Shown piece after piece: positions 16,700-26,300 of a stretch of 38,476 nt of DNA; position 1 is the first letter of the stretch, and each line of letters begins with the position of its first letter. This stretch comes from a virus. The DNA is taken from positions 1 through 38,476 of IMG/VR virus record IMGVR_UViG_3300030098_005018; one strand, 5' to 3'. The notes under the pieces were generated by a model. It saw only the letters and a list, made by a program, of their open reading frames with translations. It ran no database searches and was not told where the DNA came from. The position numbers were made by a program, and so were the translations under genes.

Positions 16700-18535
16700 T
16701 TATGAGGCAGTTAATAGCTTTTCTAAATCAAATTTTAATGTAAAATTGGCAGCGTTCATGTTTGTGATAGCTATATCACCTGTTATAGTTGCAACTCTAC
16801 TTGTGTTTTCAACGGTTAGCGTTATACCGCTTTCTAAAGTTTGAGCAGCACTAGCTGTCCAGTTACCAGAACCATCAGTTCCTCCACCGGCTGTTATAAA
16901 AGGGTCAACAACCGTAGGATCTATACCAATACCACTAATTTTAGAAATATTATTAATAACACCCTCTCTATCAGCGACAGAAATTGTTGTTGAATTACTA
17001 ATAGCACCAGTTGTTGTTGTGGTTGGTTTTGTTAATTCAATTTTTAAATTACTTAATTCTATTTTAGGACCAACCATACTTTCTATAGCGTCAGGACCAT
17101 AGGCATAAAAAGTTACAGTATCACCACCAAGCACAAGAGCTTGTTGATTATTAAATGTTATATCTCCTAATTGCGCGCTAACAACACCGTTCGTTATAGT
17201 GGGTTTTTTACTAACAGTATCCGTAGCGGGAGAAAAAGCATTAGTTATTATCTTCGTAACGTCTTCTAAACCTCCAAACTCATCTTCAACAACAGTTGTA
17301 TATGTGCTTAAATCTTCATGCACGCTTATAAAAGAATCAGTTGTTATATTTGTTCCTATAGGTTTTACACCAGCTGTTAATCCTAAAATACCAGCGCCAG
17401 TTAAACTCCATCTATAATTTTTTCTAGGACTAAAAACTAACGGTTGGTTATCACGAAACTGAATAGCTTGTGACATTGTGAAATCAGTATCAGTACCGCT
17501 AGTTTCAACGACTGTGACTGTTGTTAAACTTCTATTAACCTTAGAGCTAAACGTTAATGTTGTACCATCATCTATAGCAGCTGATGCTGAAAGCGAAAAG
17601 ACATTTGTAGAGTCAATAGAATCTACAAGAAACTCTCCAGCGTCAAGAGCGGTTGTACCAGTGACTCTATCTCCAACAGCCATTTTTGTAGCAACAGCGG
17701 TATCCATAGTTATAGCAGTGGCTCCACCACTAAAATCACCATTTACAGTATCGGTTGTTACGGGAGATGTTATTTTATCACCAACTTCAATAGCGGCGGA
17801 TAAGTCAGTATTATCCATTCTAACTACAGAACCGCTGGTAATAGCCCCATTAACATCATCTCCAGTAAACGCAGCTCTTTCTTCTGGATATATATTTTCT
17901 CCTTTTATATCAACAGGATCTGCCCCAAACACTCTTGATACAGAGGCTGTAATATCATTTTCTGTTGGTTGTGTGTTTATATAAAAAGCTTTTGTAGCTG
18001 CGGCCGTTACTACAACTGAAAAAGATTTTGAATTTAATCTTGTATTTCTAGGCACCACAACAGTATCATCAGTTACAGACATACTAGTAAATCCGGATAA
18101 CGCGTTCGGAGATACTGCTGATAACGTTACCGTTGTATCAGTGTATTGATAAATAACCTTTTTCATTAAACTAGAGTTAGAACCTGTTGACGAGTTTATA
18201 TCCAAAGAACCGTCATCAAATCTAACCTCATTATAAGGCGCGTGGTGAGTATCATACCCGTTTTCAGCAAATAAATATATATCGTACTGATCGTTATCTG
18301 TTATTTTTGGAAAACTTATAGAGTTTCTATAAATACCACTTTTAAGTCTTTTTCTTTTTAAAGTATATTTAGCAGCGGCAAATGCTTTTGTTGCAAAATT
18401 ATAATAATAATTATCTTCATTTTTAACTTCTAATGAAATTATAGCATTTTCATCTCCCTCAATATAAAATTCTCGGGTTTGAGCTGCTGCTGACATGTCT
18501 TCAAGATTTATTGTAAAATTTCTAATTATTTTCAT
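16700..18535 (-). CDS. Beta-rich virion/tail structural protein
   Basis: This 611-aa protein has no recognised catalytic motif. It is Thr/Ser/Asp/Val-rich with strands throughout, in a pattern typical of phage tail decoration or fibre-like proteins. The N-terminus (about 1-115) looks like one folded domain (REFYIEGDENAIISLEVK, GIYRNSISFPKITDNDQYD, APYNEVRFDDGSLDIN). The middle contains repeated short units with VGD (IEVGDKITSPVT near 245, MAVGDRVTGTT near 275), suggesting repeated small beta modules. The end, about 560-611, resembles a terminal beta-sandwich (SGITLTVENTSRVATITGDI). It is 1 base from the 125-aa gene upstream, and the two are probably co-translated. Virion membership is inferred from position and composition. 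Confidence 0.72.
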   Translation of the reverse strand: MKIIRNFTINLEDMSAAAQTREFYIEGDENAIISLEVKNEDNYYYNFATKAFAAAKYTLKRKRLKSGIYRNSISFPKITDNDQYDIYLFAENGYDTHHAPYNEVRFDDGSLDINSSTGSNSSLMKKVIYQYTDTTVTLSAVSPNALSGFTSMSVTDDTVVVPRNTRLNSKSFSVVVTAAATKAFYINTQPTENDITASVSRVFGADPVDIKGENIYPEERAAFTGDDVNGAITSGSVVRMDNTDLSAAIEVGDKITSPVTTDTVNGDFSGGATAITMDTAVATKMAVGDRVTGTTALDAGEFLVDSIDSTNVFSLSASAAIDDGTTLTFSSKVNRSLTTVTVVETSGTDTDFTMSQAIQFRDNQPLVFSPRKNYRWSLTGAGILGLTAGVKPIGTNITTDSFISVHEDLSTYTTVVEDEFGGLEDVTKIITNAFSPATDTVSKKPTITNGVVSAQLGDITFNNQQALVLGGDTVTFYAYGPDAIESMVGPKIELSNLKIELTKPTTTTTGAISNSTTISVADREGVINNISKISGIGIDPTVVDPFITAGGGTDGSGNWTASAAQTLESGITLTVENTSRVATITGDIAITNMNAANFTLKFDLEKLLTAS

Positions 18536-18536
18536 A

Positions 18537-18914
18537 TTATCTACTACTTTCTTCTAATTCAGATCCAATTGAAAATAACTCAGCTTTTTCGTGTGAATTA
18601 TTTACAAATTTAATTTCCGCATAATACCCTAATAAACTTGAAGAATTAGCGGCGTTACTTTTACCAAACATTATATAGTCGCCTTGCTGTGGCGCGGTTA
18701 TATCTGGAGAACCATCATTATCATTATCACTGTCATCCCATAAAACGGTAATTTTACCATTTTGTCTATTTATATCCACAACAGTTCCAAAAGCTGTTAA
18801 ATCACTTATCACTTTAAAACCACCTTGCATGTTAGAGTTAGAAGCATAATAAGCAATATCTCCTGTTTGTAAAGACTCGCTTATACCTAAAAAATCTAGT
18901 GTTAGTAATTGCAT
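18537..18914 (-). CDS. Small virion-associated protein of unknown function
   Basis: This 125-aa protein is acidic and beta-rich, with no cysteines and no signal peptide. Visible segments are the N-terminal LTLDFLGISESLQTGDIAYY, a strand pair around the Asp-rich turn WDDSDNDNDGSPD, and LLGYYAEIKFVNNSHEKAEL near the end. The C-terminal AELFSIGSELEESSR pattern resembles the end of small conserved proteins encoded beside tail genes in marine phages, but this is from memory and unverified. It sits between the adhesin-bearing tail protein and the 611-aa structural protein, so a tail or baseplate part is the best guess. Its leader is A/T-only (TAATAATATG). Confidence 0.68.
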   Translation of the reverse strand: MQLLTLDFLGISESLQTGDIAYYASNSNMQGGFKVISDLTAFGTVVDINRQNGKITVLWDDSDNDNDGSPDITAPQQGDYIMFGKSNAANSSSLLGYYAEIKFVNNSHEKAELFSIGSELEESSR

Positions 18915-18943
18915 ATTATTAGTTTTATTTATAAATTATTTAA

Positions 18944-21900
18944 TTATTCCGATGGTGCCTGGCCATTAGTGTTAAACGTACCGTCACCGTTAGGTTGGTT
19001 ATTTGGAACACTTGGTCCAAACGTGTACGACATTATACTAGACGGGAAGGTTGGTGGACCAGCCGCGTAGTAAGTACCGTTTTGTTCTGGGTAATGAGCA
19101 TTAGAACTAACATCAGCACCTGCAGGAACTGTTAATCTATTTCCAGGTGTGTTTGCAGCAGCATACTCAGGGTGTCCTGTTGGAAGTTTTGTTCTGTCAA
19201 TTATAGGGAATAAAGCTAATTCAACTTTAGTACCGGCTTTGATAGACCCTTGTTGATTATTTGTTCTTGCTTCAAATGGTATTGTTTTCATATAACCACT
19301 ACCACCACCTTGGCCCCAATGTGTAAACATAAACATGATAGAAGCGTAACTAACGTTTTCAGGAAGACCACTATTAAAGGACCAATGGCTCGGAGCATTT
19401 AGTCTTAAGTTTGGCCACCATGTTTGATAATCTGCATTGTGGTTTATAGTTTTTTGTCCAGGTATTTGAGCGTTATAAGGTTTCCAAGCTGGTGAGTTGC
19501 TTGTTGTAGCTTGACCATTATGCTCTAGTCTCCACCAACCATCACTTGTAGTTACAGAAAGATGTGTGTAAGGAGTACCAGCATCATCTGTAACCCTAAC
19601 CCAAGCTACAAATTGTACGTGTGTATTGCCAGGATTCATTAAACTCAAATCTATATTATTTTGTACATTAAGATTGAGAGTACAACCACTGCACGTTCCT
19701 GGCCAGGAAGGCATTCCAAAATAAATAAACTTACCATTAGAGCCAGTTGTTTTTTCCCAGTGAGCATAATAGTTAGTACTTGCGGATGGTACAAACTCGT
19801 TAAAAGCTTGTACTAAATTACACGTACCGTCGTCAACAACCGCTACTGGATCGTAGTTCCAAGCTTCAGGGTTAGTACATCCCATAGGAGCTTGCACGCA
19901 GCTAGATGTATTACCGTTCACATCGTCACTAATAGTACAGTTTGGGCAATAATTATATGCGTTTGGATCCATACATCCTATTTCAAAAGGAATTTGATAA
20001 CTTGGCGCGCATTGTCCTTGAATATTATCCTCATAATTTCCACTAGCTTGATACATTATATAGTTAGAATCCCAATTTGCATTCGGATTAGATCTGTTTA
20101 ATAAAACTATAGTACCAGAAGATTGTCCATTTATCGTATTATCAGCAGCAACAAGACTCGTTAAGTCAAATGTTCTTGGATACCAATTAGCGTGGTTACC
20201 TTGTGTAATTGGGGTACTATTACTACCTTGCCAGCTCTTCACTACATCTGATGCGCTTGTAGCTCCCAAAGTTTGAAGTTGTGCTGATGGAAACATTTCA
20301 ACTTTATCATTTGGTACTTTGCTAAAATTCATAGAGAATGAAAGCTGACCACCAGGAGAATCAAATCCATTATTATTTACCTGTGTTGTAACGGTTGCGT
20401 TCCACGAAGGACAAATGTGGTTACAAACCGGTGTGGAGATAGTCATCGCATTTGGCGTAGTGTTAGCCGGTATAATACCATCTCCATTATAGTAATAACC
20501 AGTACCCAATCCACTCGCATGATTCTGCCCAAGATCTGGATAACCATCATCAGCTGGACTTGTACTATTACCTGAACCAAAAGGTCCCGTACGACGTACA
20601 GCTATAGGCATAGTTCCATCCCAAGAAGGATTATCATTCATACAACCAAATACAGTCGCTATACAACTACCGTCATCAATATTAGCATTAGGATCATAAT
20701 TAAATGCTGTTGGATCTGTACAACCATTAACTATAAGAGTTTGACAAGCGTTAGTATTATCATGGCAAGTTACATTTGCATCATATTCTAAATAAAGAGG
20801 ATCGTTACACCCAGCAGGCATTATACAAGATCCATCATCTGTATTGGCAAGAGGATCGTAATTACAAGCTGATACGCTAGTACAACCATATACTGGTGTT
20901 GGTGGTGTTGAGTGTATAACCGCGTAAGGCGAGCCGTTGTAATCTGCAGGCGCTGGTGGATTGGTTCCTCCAACGCAAGTTGGATATATCTTAAATCTAT
21001 ACTCAGTATCTACCGTTAACCCGTTTACTATAAACCTAAGAGAACCAGGTGAGTTCAACGAACCAGAACTTAAATTACCATTAGTAACAATATAAGTTGT
21101 TAATAATGTATCGTTGTTGTCATAAACTTCTACATTAAATTCTAATATTTGCGCAATATTTATTTCGCCAGGCGTTGCGGGTCCAGTGTCATTGTTATGA
21201 CCAAACCAACCATTTGGATTGTTAGTGGTACCTTCCACCCACTCTAATTCTATAGTTGTTTGGCTATCTGCATAAACACCAGGATTATCAGCCATAATAT
21301 TTTGACACCAGTTACAAGTTAAACCAAAGATGAAAGAAGTATTACCCGACGTACAGCCACCAGCTAGAGGTGATGTACCAGCAGGAGCGTCAAAATTATC
21401 AGCTGAAGGAATATGACATTGATAACAACTACCATCTTCAGTGTTTGCTGCTGGATCATAATTACATAAATTAGGATTCGTACAACCGTAGACAGGATAA
21501 ATACAACTACCATCATCTGTATTACAGTTGTTAGAACATGGGTTCATTGCGTTAGAATCTGTACATCCAAATATTATAGGAATACAACTACCATCATCAA
21601 CATTGGCGCTAGGATTATAGTTGAATTGTGTATTATCCATACATCCATATACAATTGCTATACATGAACCATCATTAACATTGGCGTTAGAGTCATAATT
21701 AAGTGCAGTTGGATCTGTACAGCCAAGATACTCACAACTACCATCGTCAGTATTTGCATTAGGATCATAATTATCAGCGTTACCATCAGTACATCCATAC
21801 GTTACAACTACACAACTACCATCATCAATAACCGCGCCCGCATCATAGTTGAACGCTGTAGGGTCTGTACAACCTTCAGGGCTTCTGGCTACTGGTGTAG

Positions 21901-23293
21901 ATTGTAAAACACCTAAACCTTGAAAAGTAGAGTTATTATTATTAAAACTAGAAATGTCAACTATACCATTCTCATTAAAAGTAGTACCTTCTTTACCTCT
22001 AATATAATTAAACCATTTACCTTCTTTTTCTATAAACTCTTTAATACTACCCTCTTGTTTGTCGGTTAAAATGTATTCAACGTACCAACCATCTTTATCT
22101 TCTAAATTGTGATAATTAGGATTGTCATAAGTTCCAGTAACAGTTGTAGTTCCAGGTAAATAAGTATCATATGTTAATAAAGAATCAATACGAGATTGTG
22201 TTCCTTCATAATTAACAGTGTGAAATGTTTTGACAATTTCTGGATTATTATTTATTATAGTTGTTATACTCGATGGCGTGTGTGTTCCGTAAAAAGAATT
22301 ATAAAAACTTTCATCAACGCCGTAACCTGCACCTTCTACATGGTGTATCCAAGGCTCACCTCTTCTAAATGTATAATAATTATTATTACAACTAATAGCG
22401 TTTTCGGGAGCAAAAGATTTGAAACTAACCCATCCTTTAACGTTTTCTTTAAAAGAAACAGTTGTGTTTACTTCTACTCTATTATTCCAAAATCCTTTTA
22501 ATGTAACGTTATACTCGTCTTTCTGATCATCGTAACTACCAATAACATGTTGAGATAATTTTAAATTATCTCTAAACCAGTTTTTCATTCCGTGATCAGA
22601 GATTGCTGTTAATCCATCTTTTGACAATCTCATTATAGCTCCTCTAGCTTTATCAGAAAAATAAGCTCTATAAGATTGTGAAACAAAAGATTCCGGATTT
22701 TTAGATATACCAAACTCTCCTATAAAAGGCACAGCTTGACCCAAAACATTTTGATTAGCGGTTAATTGTGGGTTTCCGTCAGCATTAAATACAGCATCTT
22801 TATTAGCTAATATTTTAATTATTTTATCCTCACATAATGTTATTAAATCAGTATCTCTAGTATGAAGTTTTTGTATACTACCGTATACTGGATTTATATT
22901 TTTAGTAATTTTTTCAGCTTGTATAAACTGATTTAAATTATTTGTATTTGAAAGTTCGTTATACAATCCAGAATATATTAAACCATTTTTTACTCTTTCT
23001 TCCTTATAATCTTCAAAAATAGTAGATACTGTTACACCTGGTTTTAAAAATTGATTGTTAAAACTGTCTCTTATTCTGTTAGATTCCACACCGTTTCCAA
23101 ACGAATAACAATTATACCAGTTAACTAAAAAAGTATTATTATGATAATTAGTTAAATCTAATTTAATTTCGTTAGTTACGCCTTGCGAAAGAGTACCAAC
23201 CTCAAGTATCTTTACAAAAACAATACTACCATCAGGTCTTGTTAACTTGATGTAATCATTTACGTTTAAATTATGATCTGGATTGTACGTCAT
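18944..23293 (-). CDS. Tail protein with propeller-type N-terminus and Cys-rich adhesin repeats
   Basis: This 1449-aa protein is composite. Residues 1-about 455 continue the tail/stabilisation fold of the two preceding genes (NPVYGSIQKLHTRDTDLIT, KIIKILANKDAVFNADG, FGISKNPESFVSQSYRAYF). From about 473 to 625 come six copies of a GCTD...NYDP...DDGSC repeat. A fibronectin-III-like beta domain follows (about 640-795: TTIELEWVEG, FRFKIYPTC-like strand), then more repeats (about 801-885), a further beta domain, two repeats (about 1103-1155) and a final C-terminal beta-rich domain (about 1155-1449) with WWRLEHNG and SYASIMFMFTHWGQGGGSG. It has no signal peptide, unlike the other repeat protein in this window. 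It is probably a tail spike/fibre that binds the host surface. Disulfides implied by the cysteines would have to form after cell lysis or not at all. Confidence 0.82.
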   Translation of the reverse strand: MTYNPDHNLNVNDYIKLTRPDGSIVFVKILEVGTLSQGVTNEIKLDLTNYHNNTFLVNWYNCYSFGNGVESNRIRDSFNNQFLKPGVTVSTIFEDYKEERVKNGLIYSGLYNELSNTNNLNQFIQAEKITKNINPVYGSIQKLHTRDTDLITLCEDKIIKILANKDAVFNADGNPQLTANQNVLGQAVPFIGEFGISKNPESFVSQSYRAYFSDKARGAIMRLSKDGLTAISDHGMKNWFRDNLKLSQHVIGSYDDQKDEYNVTLKGFWNNRVEVNTTVSFKENVKGWVSFKSFAPENAISCNNNYYTFRRGEPWIHHVEGAGYGVDESFYNSFYGTHTPSSITTIINNNPEIVKTFHTVNYEGTQSRIDSLLTYDTYLPGTTTVTGTYDNPNYHNLEDKDGWYVEYILTDKQEGSIKEFIEKEGKWFNYIRGKEGTTFNENGIVDISSFNNNNSTFQGLGVLQSTPVARSPEGCTDPTAFNYDAGAVIDDGSCVVVTYGCTDGNADNYDPNANTDDGSCEYLGCTDPTALNYDSNANVNDGSCIAIVYGCMDNTQFNYNPSANVDDGSCIPIIFGCTDSNAMNPCSNNCNTDDGSCIYPVYGCTNPNLCNYDPAANTEDGSCYQCHIPSADNFDAPAGTSPLAGGCTSGNTSFIFGLTCNWCQNIMADNPGVYADSQTTIELEWVEGTTNNPNGWFGHNNDTGPATPGEINIAQILEFNVEVYDNNDTLLTTYIVTNGNLSSGSLNSPGSLRFIVNGLTVDTEYRFKIYPTCVGGTNPPAPADYNGSPYAVIHSTPPTPVYGCTSVSACNYDPLANTDDGSCIMPAGCNDPLYLEYDANVTCHDNTNACQTLIVNGCTDPTAFNYDPNANIDDGSCIATVFGCMNDNPSWDGTMPIAVRRTGPFGSGNSTSPADDGYPDLGQNHASGLGTGYYYNGDGIIPANTTPNAMTISTPVCNHICPSWNATVTTQVNNNGFDSPGGQLSFSMNFSKVPNDKVEMFPSAQLQTLGATSASDVVKSWQGSNSTPITQGNHANWYPRTFDLTSLVAADNTINGQSSGTIVLLNRSNPNANWDSNYIMYQASGNYEDNIQGQCAPSYQIPFEIGCMDPNAYNYCPNCTISDDVNGNTSSCVQAPMGCTNPEAWNYDPVAVVDDGTCNLVQAFNEFVPSASTNYYAHWEKTTGSNGKFIYFGMPSWPGTCSGCTLNLNVQNNIDLSLMNPGNTHVQFVAWVRVTDDAGTPYTHLSVTTSDGWWRLEHNGQATTSNSPAWKPYNAQIPGQKTINHNADYQTWWPNLRLNAPSHWSFNSGLPENVSYASIMFMFTHWGQGGGSGYMKTIPFEARTNNQQGSIKAGTKVELALFPIIDRTKLPTGHPEYAAANTPGNRLTVPAGADVSSNAHYPEQNGTYYAAGPPTFPSSIMSYTFGPSVPNNQPNGDGTFNTNGQAPSE
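19815..21876 (-). repeat. GCTD/DDGSC Cys-rich repeat arrays in the tail protein
   Basis: Three groups of the same repeat type occur within the 1449-aa gene, at roughly 21418-21876 (six units), 20640-20892 (three units) and 19815-19985 (two units). Each unit has GC(T/M)D at its start, NYDP in the middle and DDGSC at its end. Units vary at the residue after GC and in the spacer (IAIVY, IPIIF, EYL). Two beta-sandwich domains separate the groups. Confidence 0.85.
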
Positions 23294-23304
23294 TTTATAT
23301 TTAT

Positions 23305-26300
23305 TTAATTAGGTATTTGTAATCCACCCCAGTTGGTAGGATTTGTTGGATCTACGTTGTCTGGATCTATAGTTATATCTCTACTTAACTCAACCCAATG
23401 TGTGGATGGGTTGATATTTGTGATCGTTGTACCAGGTGGAATCGCATTACTATTTTCATGTTGCACCACTGAACCTATAGGAGCAAAATCTGTTGGATCA
23501 GCTATCTTTATAGGATAAAAATCACTAATAGCATGATAAATATCTAAATCAGTTTCTAATTTTTTAGGTTCTGTTTCCCAAACCGCAGGATTTTCAGGTA
23601 GCACATTTTCGTCCGGGCGGATAGTTATTTCTTCAACAAATTCTATAGTATAACCCAAAGCATCTGTACCAACCTCATCGTGACCAGCGTTAGCGTTATG
23701 CCCCATTGTATTTCTAAAATAATTTAAATTTTTAGCTGAATTTGGACTTAAACCATTTACTGGAAATTGATAAAATTTCATTTTATCTCCAGCGCCTGAT
23801 GTTCCTTTTTTTAACCCACCAGCCACGCTTAAGCCGGTAAGTTTTTTACCACCATTATAATTTTTAAAATAAACGCGGAAACTACCGTTATTGTCCTCTA
23901 TCTTAGAAACCATAGGATACATTACGTCTCCTTGTCCATTGTTTTCTTGCGCTGTTATCTCATCACCGTTTGGCGCGTGTGTTATAACCATACCTAATTC
24001 TATACGTCTTGTATCAGAGAAAATATTACCACTCTGTTGGTTAGCAAATTTTGATGGACCAATTGTAGTGCTACCCGAAACCTCATTTATACTTACTAAA
24101 TCCACCCAATTATTACCATGTTGCTGGGCCACCATTTCACATTCTATCACCTGGCCATTAGTTAAAGCACCAGTAGTGTTTTCCCAAGGATTCCATGTTA
24201 ATTTTTTATCTACTGTAATTCTAAAGTTTTTTGTAAAATTACTAGCTCTCAAAAAAGTACTTGTGTGGTATGGGCCTGGAAATTGTTGGCCAGGTATAGG
24301 ATATGTTGATGCGTTTATTGTATAACTACTACCATCTTTAAAAACAGCTTGTTCCGCGTTTACACGCTTACCATTTTTAGTTAAAACTTGTAAAGGATAA
24401 CAACTTCTTCTCAAAACCCTTTGATTGGAATTAGCATCAGCATTGTCGACAAAATCTTTATTACCACCTGTTAGTAAGCCTGTGTAAATATCTTCATATC
24501 TAAGTTTAAATCCAATATCTACATTTACTATTGTATATATTTCACCTAAAGGATCTTCTTTAAACCTAAACTGACTACCAACAGCTATATTTTTAATAAA
24601 AGCAGCTTGAGTTGCTGTGTAATTTAAATTAGTTTCTTCTAAATTGTAAAAAGAAGCATCGGATTGATGTAGATAAGAATCAACAATAGCAGATAGCGAG
24701 CTACCCCAAGTATTCGCCCCTAAATCGTATCCGCCACCCTGCCGTTCTGTGGTTGTAGCCCACTCGTTAGGTTGTATACCTCCAAAACCTATATCAAGAA
24801 TAGCGCCTTGATCACCACTATGATCATTTTTTATTCCAGATGAGTACCCATTACCAGGATTTGGTAAACTGTCCCAACCAGAAGATGGAGAATTATTACT
24901 ATTTTCAAACTGACCAGCACTCCAACCTTTATCAAAAAACCAAACATCTTCAAAAGATTGATTATTAGAGTCAATACCATGTATATCCATTTTTTCTTTT
25001 CTACTACTTATACCATCTGGATCTACATTAAACCCTCTAAAATAAGCGTCGTATAACTGCCATCTAGACCCAATAGCATCACCAGTATCAGTACCACTAA
25101 CACCAAAAGAACCAAGTTCGTTTAAAGTCCCCATGTGTTCACCTATCTCGTTAGTTGATTGTAGATAAGATCTCCAACTTCTAGTATTAGTAATCGCTGC
25201 TCCCATCACCCCTGGGCTTAAATCAGTTGCGCCTTGGGTAATATCACTTATTTTATCGTGAAAAACTCTAGGCGTCTTACTTACAGGATCAACATGTTTT
25301 AATATTCTATCAGTATCTGCTTCGGTTTCTAATCCATAAATTTTTCTAGAACCATCAGCCACGGATTTATACGTTGTGTCTCTAACAAGATTAACTGGTT
25401 CTACAATGTTTCTAACAAAAACTTCATCATTATATATTTTTACAAAAAATCTACCGTCAAATTTTAAATTATCATCAATAGTTGATTTATATATATTTAA
25501 AAAAGTATTATCAACTATAACGCTTGGATTTATACCGGTGGGATCATTTGTAAACTCATTTATTTCACTACCAAGTGGTACTTTTAAAGTAAAATTCCAT
25601 TTAGTAGGTGAATCTGGATCATCAACATTTAACGCTATTAATTCATATCTTTCTGTTACTTTACCTATAGATGAATTAGATATTGTAATAAAATATTTAT
25701 CTTTAGGTCTACTATTAAAGTCATTATGTAAATTTGAAATACTAGAACTAGATACTCTATCATATTCTATTTGAAAAGTGTCGTCACCTTCAAAAGGCAA
25801 ATCGTTATCTGAAAAAAGTTTAGTACTAGAGGTAAGATTATCATGACCTTTAGTACTAATCATAAATTCAACTCTTTTTATATTTTCTGGAGCTTCATTT
25901 TTTATATCAATAATTTTATACCTAGCAGTTTCTTTTATTAGTTTGTTAGAACCAACACCTTTTTTTAATATTAAAAAATCATCTATGTCAACTTTATTCC
26001 TATCAGACGAAGGAAACGCTATCCAAATATTATCATCTTCCGCGTTGTAATATCTATCCATTGCTAGATTATAATACTCATTAGTATTATCTTTGATATA
26101 AAATTTAAAATATTCCATGTTGACTGGAATACCTGTATTGTTTATAGTTATCCTTAATTCGTTTGCGTTTTCTGCTTTATTTTTACCAACTGATACCGTA
26201 GCATTTTCATTAGTTAAAACCGGTGTCTGTCTACCATATTTATCCGCATAAACTATACCCAGTTGGTATTCTCTTAAAGATTTTATAGAGGCTATACCAT

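Noticed and set aside
16655-18935. TATAAATA words (minus strand, before the GNAT-like and 1449/125-aa gene boundaries) as T4-type late promoters
   Set aside because: They occur in A/T-only leaders where such words are expected by composition, no other T4-like gene is present, and most genes lack the word.
18944-23293. DDGSC repeats as EF-hands or thrombospondin type 3 repeats
   Set aside because: The Asp pattern is too short for an EF-hand loop, and the spacing with GC(T/M)D and NYDP is different from DxDxDGxxDxxD calcium repeats; only a loose resemblance remains.
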